A stretch of 64,000 nucleotides of DNA from GCA-2731375 sp964590195 (GTDB lineage Bacteria; Pseudomonadota; Alphaproteobacteria; GCA-2731375). Location of the stretch: assembly GCA_964590195.1 (NCBI GenBank), contig CAZPWJ010000019.1, positions 1 through 64,000 on the forward strand, in the 5' to 3' direction. This document shows positions 34,000 through 43,270 of this stretch, piece by piece; position 1 is the stretch's first letter; each line of letters starts with the position of its first letter. A program made the position numbers and the translations under genes. A model generated the notes under the pieces. That model saw only the letters and a program-made list of their open reading frames with translations. It was not told the DNA's origin and ran no database searches.

Positions 34000-34051
34000 T
34001 TGAATAATATGCGCTCAAACTCTTAAGAGTAGAGCAATTGAAAATTACTCT
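33992..34051. repeat. Triple palindrome between prfA and prmC, copy B of an intergenic element
   Basis: Three palindromes stand in a row: GAGCGCAT at 33992-33999 with ATGCGCTC at 34009-34016, the perfect 12-mer ACTCTTAAGAGT at 34019-34030, and the imperfect palindrome 34031-34051. Bases 34036-34051 match the minus strand of copy A (5319-5334) at 15 of 16 positions. The element supplies the prmC start codon and probably forms hairpins in the prfA-prmC message. Confidence 0.55.
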
Positions 34052-34055
34052 GGCA

Positions 34056-35135
34056 TCAGCCATGATCTTCCAGATCGGTCAGCAGGCTTGCCTGATGATC
34101 CGCGATCAGGGCATCCACCACTTCATCCACCGCCTCGCCGCTCATCATTTTTTCCAGCTTATACAGGGTTAGATTGATGCGGTGATCGGTGACCCTGCCC
34201 TGGGGGAAATTATAGGTGCGAATGCGTTCCGAGCGGTCGCCGCTGCCAACCTGCTCCTTGCGTGACGAGGCGCGTTCACCTTCGACCTTTTGCCGCTCAG
34301 CATCATACAGGCGGGCGCGCAGGACCTTCATGGCCTGGGCCCGGTTTTTGTGTTGCGACTTGTTATCCTGGCATTGCACCACGACGCCGGTCGGCAAATG
34401 CGTGATGCGAATGGCCGAGTCGGTCTTGTTGACGTGTTGGCCGCCGGCGCCCTGGGCACGATAGGTATCCACGCGCAGGTCGGATGGATTGACCTCGATA
34501 TCCACCTCTTCGGCCTCGGGCAACACGGCGACGGTGGCGGCGGACGTATGGATACGGCCCTGAGATTCGGTTTCAGGCACCCGTTGCACCCGGTGTACGC
34601 CGGATTCAAATTTCAGCTTGGCGAACACGCCCCGGCCGGTGATCGAGGCCACGGCATCGCGGATGCCGCCCAGATCAGAACCGCTCATATCCATCAGCTC
34701 GAATTTCCAGCCGTTGATCTCGGCATAGCGTTGATACATACGCAACAAATCCGCCGCGAACAGGGCCGCCTCATCGCCGCCCGTACCCGCGCGCACTTCC
34801 AGAATGGCGTTTTTGGTATCAGCGGCATCCTTGGGCAGCATGGCGATTTGCAAGGCGTCTTCCAATGCCGGCAGCCGCTCCCGCGCCGCCGCCATTTCCT
34901 CGGTCGCCAACTCGCGCATTTCCGCATCGCTGTCAGGGTCAGCCACCATGCCGCCCAAATCGGCAATTTCCATGCGCAGATCACGCACCGCCTGGGCTGT
35001 CTTGGCCACCGGCAACAATTCCGCATACTCCTTGGATAGGCGCACGAAATCGTCGCTCGCACCGCCCTCGGCCATGGTGGCTTCAAGCTCCGCCAGGCGC
35101 TTTAGGATGCCATCTATTTGTTCTTCACCGATCAT
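34056..35135 (-). CDS. prfA: Peptide chain release factor 1
   Basis: This 359-residue factor reads UAA and UAG stop codons and triggers peptide release. The GGQ motif is at residues 231-233 (GAGGQHVNKTDSAIR), and the following sequence L-P-T-G-V-V-V-Q-C-Q-D-x-x-S-Q is standard. The length and the N-terminal coiled-coil domain are normal. The start overlaps the hisS stop by 4 bases, so translation is coupled. The release factor methyltransferase gene follows downstream. Confidence 0.97.
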   Translation of the reverse strand: MIGEEQIDGILKRLAELEATMAEGGASDDFVRLSKEYAELLPVAKTAQAVRDLRMEIADLGGMVADPDSDAEMRELATEEMAAARERLPALEDALQIAMLPKDAADTKNAILEVRAGTGGDEAALFAADLLRMYQRYAEINGWKFELMDMSGSDLGGIRDAVASITGRGVFAKLKFESGVHRVQRVPETESQGRIHTSAATVAVLPEAEEVDIEVNPSDLRVDTYRAQGAGGQHVNKTDSAIRITHLPTGVVVQCQDNKSQHKNRAQAMKVLRARLYDAERQKVEGERASSRKEQVGSGDRSERIRTYNFPQGRVTDHRINLTLYKLEKMMSGEAVDEVVDALIADHQASLLTDLEDHG

Positions 35136-36379
35136 GCGGGCAATTTTCGCAGATGCACGGCTATGTCGTCCAGGGCCACGTCCTGCTGGCCGCCGTCATC
35201 AAGATCCCGCAAGGTGACGACACCCTTGGCGATTTCATCCTCGCCCAGGATCAAGGCCGCCCGGGCGTTCTGCTTGTTGGCCCGCTTCAGGCGCCGGCTG
35301 AGATTGCCGCGAAACGCCATATCCACCGTGAAACCGTCCCGGCGCAGGCCATGACAGAGTTTAAGCGCCAGACGCTCCGCCGCATCGCCCATGGGCACGA
35401 ACGCGATGGGACGCACGGGCGCCGGCGCATGGGCTGCCAGCATGCCAAGCCGTTCAATCCCCCCGGCCCAGCCGATCCCCGGCGTCGGCGGCCCGCCCAG
35501 CATCTTTATCAGGCCGTCGTAGCGCCCGCCCGCGATCACCGCACCCTGGGCGCCCAAGGCATCGGTGACAAATTCAAAGGCGGTATGGGTGTAATAATCC
35601 AGCCCGCGCACCAGGCGTTGGTTCAAGTTGTAGGCGATACCGAGGGTGTCCAAGCCCTCGCAAACGGCGGCGAAGAAGTCTGCGGACGCGGAATTCAGAA
35701 ATTCCGCCATCAGAGGGGCGTCGGCGACGATTTCACGGTCGCCATCATCCTTAGAATCCAGGATACGCAGCGGATTGCGGCCCAACCTGTCGACGCTGTC
35801 TTCGGAAAGTCTGTCCTTGTGATCGGAAAAATAGGCCACCAAGGCATCGCGATAGACCAGCCGGCTTTCCGGATCGCCCAGGGTATTCAGTTCCAATTCA
35901 CAGCTGTCGAGGATGCCAAGATCGTGGAGAATTTCCGCACCCAGGGTGATGATTTCGATATCCGCGCCGGGGCCTTCCACGCCCAGGATCTCCGCATCGA
36001 TCTGGTGGAACTGGCGTTGGCGGCCTTTTTGCGGCCGCTCATAACGAAAAGCCGGGCCATGGGCGAAAAACTTCAATGGCAGGTTCTGTTGCATGCCGCC
36101 CGAAATAAAGGCACGGCAAATGCCGGCGGTGAATTCCGGACGCAGGCTGATATCCTCGCCGCCATTGTCGGTGAAGGAGTACATTTCCTTGCGCACCACA
36201 TCCGAGCCCTCGCCCATGGTGCGGGCAAACACGGGGGTAAATTCAAAGATCGGCGGATCAATATCCTCGTAACCGTAGCGCAAAGCACAATCGCGCGCCG
36301 CCGCGACAACGTAATTATGCGCCGCCGCCGTCTCACCGACCAGATCGTGGGTGCCGCGCACTGATTGAATTTTCGCCAT
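35132..36379 (-). CDS. hisS: Histidyl-tRNA synthetase
   Basis: This 415-residue class II synthetase charges tRNA-His. Motif 1 lies around PPIFEFTPVFARTMGEGSDVV, motif 2 around F-x-x-G-P-A-F-R-Y-E-R-P-Q-K-G-R-x-R-Q-F-H-Q, and the histidine-specific segment is L-V-R-G-L-D-Y-Y-T-H-T-A-F-E. Motif 3 is in G-I-G-W-A-G-G-I-E-R-L. The C-terminal anticodon-binding domain is complete. It follows ispG after 8 bases and overlaps prfA by 4 bases, forming an ispG-hisS-prfA unit. Confidence 0.97.
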   Translation of the reverse strand: MAKIQSVRGTHDLVGETAAAHNYVVAAARDCALRYGYEDIDPPIFEFTPVFARTMGEGSDVVRKEMYSFTDNGGEDISLRPEFTAGICRAFISGGMQQNLPLKFFAHGPAFRYERPQKGRQRQFHQIDAEILGVEGPGADIEIITLGAEILHDLGILDSCELELNTLGDPESRLVYRDALVAYFSDHKDRLSEDSVDRLGRNPLRILDSKDDGDREIVADAPLMAEFLNSASADFFAAVCEGLDTLGIAYNLNQRLVRGLDYYTHTAFEFVTDALGAQGAVIAGGRYDGLIKMLGGPPTPGIGWAGGIERLGMLAAHAPAPVRPIAFVPMGDAAERLALKLCHGLRRDGFTVDMAFRGNLSRRLKRANKQNARAALILGEDEIAKGVVTLRDLDDGGQQDVALDDIAVHLRKLPA

Positions 36380-36387
36380 AACCCGCC

Positions 36388-37494
36388 TTACTCCGCCGCC
36401 GCAGCGTGCAACTGGGCAATTTTCTTTTCAACTAATTCGACCACATGGTCGACAAAGCCCTCGTCACCTATCTTGTGATCGGCAACGCCGCTTAGATACA
36501 CCATATGGGTGCCCCGGCCGCCACCCGTGACGCCGATATCGGTTTCTTTCGCCTCGCCGGGGCCGTTAACCACGCAGCCCATGATCGACAGGGTCATGGG
36601 CGTGGCGATATGGGCCAGTCGCTGCTCCAATGCCTCGACCGTCTTGATTACCGGAAAGGCCTGCCGGGCACATGACGGACAGCTTACGATGGAAACACCG
36701 CGATGGCGCAGGCCCAGGGCTTTCAGAATTTCAAAGCCGGCATGAATTTCCTCGACCGGATCGGCGGACAGCGAGACCCGGATGGTATCGCCAATCCCCG
36801 CCCACAACAGGTTACCCAGGCCGATCGACGATTTGACCGTCCCGCCGCGCAGGGCGCCGGCCTCGGTAATGCCCAGATGCAGGGGATAGTCGCAGGCCTC
36901 GGCCAGGGCCTGATAGGCGGCGACGGAAAGGAATACGTCCGATGCCTTGACCGAAATCTTGAAGTCTTCGAAATTATTGTCTTCCAACAGGCGCGCGTGG
37001 TTTAGGGCGCTTTCCACCATGGCCTCCGGGCAGGGCTCGCCATAGCGTTCCAGAAGTTCCTTTTCCAGGCTGCCGGCATTGACGCCGATGCGCATGGAAC
37101 AGCCGTTGGCGCGGGCCGCCTGGACAACTTCGCGCACCCGGCTTTCGGCGCCAATGTTACCGGGATTGATCCGCAGACAAGCGGCACCATTGTCCGCCGC
37201 CTCCAATGCGCGGCGGTAATGGAAGTGAATATCGGCGATTATCGGTACCGTGGTCTGATCAACGATCTGGCGCAAAGCCGCTGAGGACGCCTCGTCGGGG
37301 CAGGAAACCCGAACGATATCGGCGCCGGCCTCTTCCAAGGCATGGATTTGTGCCACGGTGGCAGCCACATCATGGGTCAGGGTCGTGGTCATGGACTGCA
37401 CCGAGATCGGCGCGCCACCGCCAACGGCAACGCCGCCGACCATGACTTGTCGGCAAGCCCGGCGGTGAATATCGCGATAGGGACGCAGGCTCAT
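36388..37494 (-). CDS. ispG: 4-hydroxy-3-methylbut-2-en-1-yl diphosphate synthase
   Basis: This 368-residue [4Fe-4S] enzyme of the MEP isoprenoid pathway reduces 2-C-methylerythritol 2,4-cyclodiphosphate to HMBPP. The TIM barrel carries V-Q-S-M-T-T-T near the start and I-A-D-I-H-F-H-Y. The C-terminal cluster domain has the cysteines of S-C-P-S-C-A-R and I-M-G-C-V-V-N-G-P-G-E. The length is the short bacterial type without an insert domain. It sits between rodZ and hisS on the same strand. Confidence 0.97.
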   Translation of the reverse strand: MSLRPYRDIHRRACRQVMVGGVAVGGGAPISVQSMTTTLTHDVAATVAQIHALEEAGADIVRVSCPDEASSAALRQIVDQTTVPIIADIHFHYRRALEAADNGAACLRINPGNIGAESRVREVVQAARANGCSMRIGVNAGSLEKELLERYGEPCPEAMVESALNHARLLEDNNFEDFKISVKASDVFLSVAAYQALAEACDYPLHLGITEAGALRGGTVKSSIGLGNLLWAGIGDTIRVSLSADPVEEIHAGFEILKALGLRHRGVSIVSCPSCARQAFPVIKTVEALEQRLAHIATPMTLSIMGCVVNGPGEAKETDIGVTGGGRGTHMVYLSGVADHKIGDEGFVDHVVELVEKKIAQLHAAAAE

Positions 37495-37584
37495 GGAATA
37501 GCGCTCATATTAGTTGGCCGGTCGACACAGCCGTGGACCGGTCCGGGGGATGCAATAGCAATAATTTGCCGCCGATAAAAGGCC

Positions 37585-39426
37585 TCAGCGTACTTCCGGG
37601 CGGGGATCCTCGGCTGCCTGCAATTGCCCGCGCAGATGATCCGCATTCAGTTTGATGTTGCGGCGCACCTGTCCCATGGGACCAAGCGTGCCCAATGCCT
37701 CGCCATCCACCATGATTTCAATGGCACCCGCATTGCCGGTCATCAGGACCAGATCGGTGCGGTTTGGCGCGTGATAGCTGTCGCCCGGACGCAGCATGCG
37801 GGTCAGCAGCAATTCGTTATTGGCACCCTGTATCTGCACCCAGGATTCGGCCCGTGCCCGCAGCACCACACGGACATCGCGGTTCGAAGCGCCGTAGGTT
37901 TGCGGACGATAACTCAGGCTGTCAGACGACGCCGTCAGCGAGGCGACACCGGTGCCGCCACCGGATGCGTCGTCACCGCTGCCCTCTGAAAGGGGCCGCG
38001 CCGGCGCCGCGGGCGCGGCGGGCGGCGGCGGCGGCGCAATGGCGGCCTGGATCGACGGCATGGCGGGCGCCGTATCAACATCGCTGCCCTCACGCACGGG
38101 CGTCGGCGAGGGGGAGGGCGAGGAGGAAATGGATGGCGTGGTATCTTGCACGTCTGGCTGCGCCATGGATGCCTCCGCTGTCGTCGCGGCAGGCGTGCCT
38201 TGCTCCCCGGCAACCGGCTTGGGCGCGGAATCCGAGGTATTTGATACCGTTTCGGTTACGGTTTCGCTGGGTTTCTCAGTAGATCCCTCGCTGGAGACTT
38301 CAGCGGCCGCCACAGTGGGCGTATCGGTGGGCGTATCGGTGGACGTATCTGTCGACGCATCAGCAGCCTGCGTGGCCGAACCCGCCGTTGCCGGTATTTC
38401 ACCGATGCTGACAGCTGAATCTGTTTCAGCCGCCGTGCCGCCCGCATCGACGGAGTTCGCCAGGCCACTGACATCGGCCGCGGCGGCACGTTCACCCTCG
38501 CCAGGCTCTGCTTGCACTTCCACGGCGGCCTGATCAGACGAATGTTCGGGCGCCCGGTCCGCAGGCTGGACGGAAGAATGCGCCGGCGATTGGCTTGTGG
38601 ACTGAATTGTGGACTGGACCGTAGATTGCACCGGATCATTCTGGGGCTGAATAGCGGCCATCGAAGCCGTGGCGCCGGCGTTTCCAGCACTACCGGCTTG
38701 ATTATCGCCAGGCTCGGATTGTTCTTGCTCCGCTTGCGGCGCAGAGGCCTCGGGCGAAGGTGGCGTCATTGCCGCCGCCGTGGTCGGCGCCGTGGCCGTT
38801 GTTGTCGGGGCCGCCGTTACTTTTTGCGGCGAGGCCTCAACCGGTTTTACGGTTTCCGTGGCTGCCTTGTAGGGCGTCAACCGCTGTGGCGGCTCGGCCA
38901 CGGCCTCGATCGGGACAAGATCGCGCTGTTCAAGGAAAATCCATGCACCATAAACGGCACCGGCCACCAGCAGGGATATCAGGGCCAGGCTCAGGCCGGG
39001 ACGCCGGGCCTCTTCCAAGGGTTCAGGGAAAACCAAGCGGCGCTCAACGGGCGTCAGGGTCGCCTCGAGCTTAAATTGACGAATAATCTCTTCACCATCC
39101 AGGCCCAGAAACTCGCTGTAAGTGCGCAGAAAGCCAATGGCATAGGTAGGGCCCGGCAAATCGTCGGTCCGGCCTTCTTCCAACGCCTCCAGATATGTTT
39201 GCTGGATACGAAGGGTAGCAGCGACATCCGCGATCGAAAGATTCCGGCGTTGCCGTTCGGCCCGCATATCCGCACCGATGCCATCATAGACATCTTCGTC
39301 AACCGGCTCGTCAATTTGTTGCAAATGCAACCCTCGTGTGGTTCCACGCAGCCAGGCGCCTTTTTTATGCAGCGAACCTGGCTCCGCACCCTCGGGCTGC
39401 TCATCCACAATCTTCCGATCAGTCAT
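37585..39426 (-). CDS. RodZ-like HTH membrane protein with a long disordered linker
   Basis: The product has about 613 residues. It has an N-terminal RodZ-type helix-turn-helix (about 45-120: L-S-I-A-D-V-A-A-T-L-R-I-Q-Q-T-Y-L-E-A-L-E-E-G, then Y-A-I-G-F-L-R-T-Y). One membrane helix follows (LSLALISLLVAGAVYGAWIFL, about residue 150), then a roughly 300-residue Ala/Ser/Thr/Pro-rich periplasmic linker, then a C-terminal DUF4115 domain. RodZ links MreB to the cell-wall elongation complex. ATG at 39426 is chosen for its GGAAGAAG Shine-Dalgarno sequence. The linker is much longer than in E. coli RodZ and contains 12-base tandem repeats. It could instead be a RodZ paralogue, as the gene lies beside ispG rather than mreB. 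Confidence 0.87.
   Translation of the reverse strand: MTDRKIVDEQPEGAEPGSLHKKGAWLRGTTRGLHLQQIDEPVDEDVYDGIGADMRAERQRRNLSIADVAATLRIQQTYLEALEEGRTDDLPGPTYAIGFLRTYSEFLGLDGEEIIRQFKLEATLTPVERRLVFPEPLEEARRPGLSLALISLLVAGAVYGAWIFLEQRDLVPIEAVAEPPQRLTPYKAATETVKPVEASPQKVTAAPTTTATAPTTAAAMTPPSPEASAPQAEQEQSEPGDNQAGSAGNAGATASMAAIQPQNDPVQSTVQSTIQSTSQSPAHSSVQPADRAPEHSSDQAAVEVQAEPGEGERAAAADVSGLANSVDAGGTAAETDSAVSIGEIPATAGSATQAADASTDTSTDTPTDTPTVAAAEVSSEGSTEKPSETVTETVSNTSDSAPKPVAGEQGTPAATTAEASMAQPDVQDTTPSISSSPSPSPTPVREGSDVDTAPAMPSIQAAIAPPPPPAAPAAPARPLSEGSGDDASGGGTGVASLTASSDSLSYRPQTYGASNRDVRVVLRARAESWVQIQGANNELLLTRMLRPGDSYHAPNRTDLVLMTGNAGAIEIMVDGEALGTLGPMGQVRRNIKLNADHLRGQLQAAEDPRPEVR
38315..38362. repeat. 12-base tandem repeat in the RodZ-like linker
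   Basis: Four 12-base units follow GTGGGCGTATCG, the first two identical and the others diverged. They encode Thr-Asp-Thr-Pro/Ser units. A second 12-base periodic stretch near 38595-38630 encodes Q-S-T-x. Both keep the frame if copy number changes. Confidence 0.7.
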
Positions 39427-39518
39427 GGCATCTTCTTCCAGATTGAGTTCCGCCGGCCAGACAACGCGCACCGTACATAATATCCCCCATGCCATCGTTC
39501 AAGCCAATGACGGCACGC

Positions 39519-39527
39519 TGTGGATAA
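39519..39527 (-). promoter_or_regulatory. Perfect DnaA-box sequence next to AT-rich DNA
   Basis: TTATCCACA on the minus strand matches the E. coli DnaA consensus exactly. It is followed on the plus strand by about 50 AT-rich bases up to the ptsP stop at 39579. It lies in the 152-base ptsP-rodZ gap, just upstream of the RodZ-like gene. A single box does not make an origin; it may be chance or a DnaA-controlled promoter. Confidence 0.3.
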
Positions 39528-39578
39528 CTTAATAATAAGATTTTATCAGATATGGAAAAATCAAGCAAATGCAAAGGT

Positions 39579-41852
39579 TTAAATTGAAACGTTATGATCT
39601 TGGGCAAACTTAGCCAAAGACGCGCGCAAACTATGCTCCGGAGAATCGTAAATTTCGTGCATAAATTCCTGCAAAGCCGGCACATCAAGGCTCCGCACCA
39701 TCATTTTTACCGCCCCGATTGATGCCGCGCCCATGGAAATACTACGCAGGCCCAAACCAATTAGGGCCATGGCATCGACCGGCCGGCCGGCTGCTTCACC
39801 GCAAAGACTAACCGGTACGCCGGCGGCGGCGCAACGCTGTACAATGTCGCGCACGATTGACAGGGCCGAGGGGCTCAATTCGTCATATCGGTTGGCCAGG
39901 CGCGGATTGCCCCGGTCCGCCGCAAACAGAAATTGCATCAAATCATTGCTGCCGATGGAAATAAAATCAACCAGCGGCAATAAGGCGGGCAATTGCCAGG
40001 CAAGGCTGGGGACTTCCAACATGGTGCCGACCCGAAGCGATGAAGGTCCATTTTCGCCCATACGATGTTGGCGCTCGACCTCTCGGTCCAACAGGGCGCG
40101 GGCCGCCACGAATTCCGAAACTTCGGCGATCATTGGGAACATCACCGCCAAGGGCCGGCCCGAGGCCGCCTTCAGCAACGCCCGGATTTGCATGCGCAGC
40201 AACACAGGCCGGTCCAGGGACAGCCGGATCGCCCGCCAGCCCATGGCCGGGTTCTGTTCGTCGTCATAGCGGGTCAAATAGGGCAGCATCTTGTCGCCGC
40301 CCACATCAAGGGTGCGGAAGACGACCGGACGTTCGCCGGCCTGATCGAGCACCCGGCTGTAAAATTCGGTTTGCATGGAAACCGTCGGCAAGGTGGCTCG
40401 GACCATGAAATGCAGTTCGGTGCGGTATAACCCTATACCATCCGCGCCGGTTTCACCCAGATGCGGCAGATCGGCCAGCAAACCCGCGTTCAGGTTCAGA
40501 TGAATACGGGTCCCGTCCTTGCTGACCGCCGGCTTGTCCCGCAGCGCGGCATAGCGGGCGGCGCGGGCCTGGCGCAGTTCCAGGTTGGCGCCAAAGGCTT
40601 CCAGCGCGTCGGCGCCGGGACGGACGAACAATTGGCCATTGTCGCCGTCAACGACCAGATCATCGCCGGCATCGACCAGGTCCAGCAGATTGTCCAAACG
40701 CCCAATGACGGGAATCTGCAGGGCACGGGCGACAATGGCCACATGCGAGGTTGGCGAGCCTTCTTCCAGCACCAGGGCCTTGATCCGCTCTACGTCATAG
40801 TCAAGCAGCTCCGCCGGACCCATGTTCCAGGCCACCACCACGGCCTGATCAGGTAAATCGTCATCGCTCAACTGCCCGCCATTCGTGGTCAAATGACGCA
40901 TCAGGCGATTGGATAAATCCTCCAGATCGTGCAGCCGTTCGCGCAGATAGGCATCGCCGATCTCCGACATGCGGGTTCGATTTTCTACCTGCACCCGTTC
41001 CACCGCCGCCTCCGCCGTCAGGCCGCTTTGTACCGCTTCGTGCATCCGCGCCGTCCAGCCCTTGTCGTGGGCGAACATGCGATAGGTTTCCAGGATGTCG
41101 CGGGACTCGCCACCAGGTTCGGCGATCGCCGCCTGCAACATGCCATCAACCTGACTGCGCAGCTCGGCCATGGCTGTATTCAGGCGCTCGGCCTCCACAT
41201 CGACATCGTCGGCGACATGCTGCTCCACAACGATACGTGGTTCATGCAGGACCGCGACACCACGGGCCAGCCCTTCATTCAACGCCAACCCGGCCAGACG
41301 CCGGGGCAGGCCATCGGAGCCAATGGTGCCGACGCCCGGGACTTCCTCCTGCAAGGCGCCGCCGACCATTTCCGCCAAGACCATGGCGATGGTCTGCATG
41401 GCCTCGATCTCATCGTTCACATAGTCGCGGTTGGTTCGGTTCTGCACCACAAGCACACCCACGACCCGGCCGCCGCGCAGTACCGGTACCCCCATCAGTG
41501 AGTGGTAGTCTTCCTCGCCGGTTTCCGGGCGAGCCGCAAAATTCGGATGCGAGCGCGCCTCGGACAAGGCCATGGGTTTGGCCAATTGGGCGATCTGGCC
41601 GACCAGGCCTTCACCAACCCGCAGCGTCGTCTGATGGATGGCGCCGCGTTTCAAGCCCTCGGTGGCGAACAGTTCCAGCACGCCATCGCGCACCAGATAG
41701 ATCGAACAGACCTCGGCCACCATGTTGGCGGCGATAACGGACACCAGTTGGTCCATCCGCTCCTGAGCAGCCCCGGAACCGGCCATGACCTCGCGCAGGC
41801 GGCGCAGCAGAATGCGCGGCCCTGATACACCCGCGGGGCTCACGCCCGGCAC
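39579..41852 (-). CDS. ptsP: Nitrogen-PTS enzyme I (phosphoenolpyruvate-protein phosphotransferase PtsP)
   Basis: This 757-residue EI-Ntr takes phosphate from PEP and passes it to NPr in the regulatory nitrogen phosphotransferase system. An N-terminal GAF domain (about 20-165) senses a small molecule, glutamine in the known cases. The EI N-terminal domain holds the phosphorylated His370 in G-S-P-T-S-H-V-A. The C-terminal PEP-binding barrel has the acid/base Cys684 in S-L-C-G-E-A-A-G. The predicted start is GTG, and other GTG codons nearby are possible. The gene order lysC-ptsP is typical of Alphaproteobacteria. NPr and EIIA-Ntr are not in the window. Confidence 0.95.
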   Translation of the reverse strand: MPGVSPAGVSGPRILLRRLREVMAGSGAAQERMDQLVSVIAANMVAEVCSIYLVRDGVLELFATEGLKRGAIHQTTLRVGEGLVGQIAQLAKPMALSEARSHPNFAARPETGEEDYHSLMGVPVLRGGRVVGVLVVQNRTNRDYVNDEIEAMQTIAMVLAEMVGGALQEEVPGVGTIGSDGLPRRLAGLALNEGLARGVAVLHEPRIVVEQHVADDVDVEAERLNTAMAELRSQVDGMLQAAIAEPGGESRDILETYRMFAHDKGWTARMHEAVQSGLTAEAAVERVQVENRTRMSEIGDAYLRERLHDLEDLSNRLMRHLTTNGGQLSDDDLPDQAVVVAWNMGPAELLDYDVERIKALVLEEGSPTSHVAIVARALQIPVIGRLDNLLDLVDAGDDLVVDGDNGQLFVRPGADALEAFGANLELRQARAARYAALRDKPAVSKDGTRIHLNLNAGLLADLPHLGETGADGIGLYRTELHFMVRATLPTVSMQTEFYSRVLDQAGERPVVFRTLDVGGDKMLPYLTRYDDEQNPAMGWRAIRLSLDRPVLLRMQIRALLKAASGRPLAVMFPMIAEVSEFVAARALLDREVERQHRMGENGPSSLRVGTMLEVPSLAWQLPALLPLVDFISIGSNDLMQFLFAADRGNPRLANRYDELSPSALSIVRDIVQRCAAAGVPVSLCGEAAGRPVDAMALIGLGLRSISMGAASIGAVKMMVRSLDVPALQEFMHEIYDSPEHSLRASLAKFAQDHNVSI

Positions 41853-41904
41853 TCCGAAAGGGAACTACCGCGGACATTGGCCGGAGTTATTTGCACAAAC
41901 AGGC

Positions 41905-43125
41905 TCAAACGGCATCCAATCCATATGCGGAATGCAGGCTGCGTACGGCAAGTTCGGTATATTCGGCGCCGATCAGCACTGAAATCTTGATTTCCGAGGT
42001 CGAAATGGCGTGGATATTGATGCCCTTCTCGGACAGGGCCGAGAACATCCTCTGGGCCACGCCGGCATGACTGCGCATACCGACGCCGATGACCGAGACC
42101 TTGACCACCTCGCCATCCGCAATCACTTCCTGAAAGCCGATGGCGTCGCGATGCTGGGCCAGGATGCCCTGTACCCTGGGCAGATCACCCCGCGACACGG
42201 TAAAAGTCATATCGGTGCTGGTGCCGTCGGGAGAGGCGCTCTGCACGATCATATCCACATTGACATTGGCCTCGGCCAGGGGGCCGAAGACAGCCGCCGC
42301 CACGCCGGGCCGGTCGGAGACATGCAATAAGGTTACCTTGGCCTCATCGGAGGCATAGGTAATGCCACTGACCACCGCTTGTTCCACGATTTCATCCTCG
42401 TCAACAACTAAAGTACCGGGAGTATCATTGAAGCTGGAGAGCACCTGCACCCGCACCCGGTGGTTCATGGCCAATTCGACCGATCGGGTTTGCAACACCT
42501 TGGCGCCTTGGGACGCCATTTCCAGCATTTCCTCGTAAGTTATTCTATCAAGTTTTTGCGCCGCCGTCACGATACGGGGATCGGCGGTGTAAACCCCGTC
42601 AACATCCGTGTAGATATCGCATCGATCCGCGCCCAAGGCGGCGGCCAGGGCCACGGCGGTGGTGTCGGAGCCGCTGCGCCCCAGCGTGGCGATGCGGCTT
42701 CTAGGTGAAATCCCCTGAAAACCGGCCACCACGGCAACTTCGCCTGCCTCCATGCGCTGAATTATATCCGCCCCGTCAATATCCACGATGCGGGCGCTGC
42801 CATGTACGTCGTCCGTACGGATGGGAACCTGCCAGCCCTGCCAGGAACGGGCCGATACGCCCCTTTCCTGCAATGCCATGGCCAGCAGGCCGATGGTGAC
42901 CTGTTCGCCCGTGGAGACCACGGCGTCGTATTCCCGCGCATCATGCAGGCTGCTCATTTCCCGGGTCCACTCAATCAGCTGATTTGTGGTTCCCGCCATG
43001 GCGGACAGCACCACCGCGATCTGATTGCCCTCGCCCGCGATCCTGGCCACACGATCCGCGACATGACGCAGGCGCTCCACGTCAGCCACGGACGTGCCGC
43101 CAAATTTCATTACTATTCGTGCCAT
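41905..43125 (-). CDS. lysC: Aspartate kinase
   Basis: This 406-residue enzyme phosphorylates aspartate, the first step to lysine, threonine, methionine and diaminopimelate. The kinase domain begins M-x-I-V-M-K-F-G-G-T-S-V and contains G-R-x-G-S-D-T-T-A-V-A-L-A-A-A-L. Two ACT domains follow in the C-terminal 150 residues and provide feedback control by lysine or threonine. The length is that of the monofunctional class II type. The 145 bases upstream showed no lysine riboswitch-like structure by eye. The product supplies diaminopimelate for the MurE encoded further along. Confidence 0.96.
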   Translation of the reverse strand: MARIVMKFGGTSVADVERLRHVADRVARIAGEGNQIAVVLSAMAGTTNQLIEWTREMSSLHDAREYDAVVSTGEQVTIGLLAMALQERGVSARSWQGWQVPIRTDDVHGSARIVDIDGADIIQRMEAGEVAVVAGFQGISPRSRIATLGRSGSDTTAVALAAALGADRCDIYTDVDGVYTADPRIVTAAQKLDRITYEEMLEMASQGAKVLQTRSVELAMNHRVRVQVLSSFNDTPGTLVVDEDEIVEQAVVSGITYASDEAKVTLLHVSDRPGVAAAVFGPLAEANVNVDMIVQSASPDGTSTDMTFTVSRGDLPRVQGILAQHRDAIGFQEVIADGEVVKVSVIGVGMRSHAGVAQRMFSALSEKGINIHAISTSEIKISVLIGAEYTELAVRSLHSAYGLDAV

Positions 43126-43270
43126 AACCTCACCTGGCGGCCACTAACAACAGTCACCGCCCACTATTCCCTCGCCGCGCGGCTCTTTGCCGCCGCTGGC
43201 GCGGCTATACATACTCAAAGGTCAGGATTCTTACAAGTGAGGGGACGAGTTAGGCGCAAAAGAGTGTGTT

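Noticed and set aside
34865..36364. A 499-codon open frame opposite hisS and prfA
   Set aside because: It is an antisense shadow of two clearly recognised genes, with no family features of its own.
39490..39580. A replication origin at the DnaA box and AT-rich stretch
   Set aside because: Only one box is seen, with no cluster and no neighbouring dnaA, dnaN, hemE or parAB genes.
43126..43270. A lysine riboswitch before lysC
   Set aside because: Only 145 bases are available and no multi-helix structure or conserved core could be recognised.
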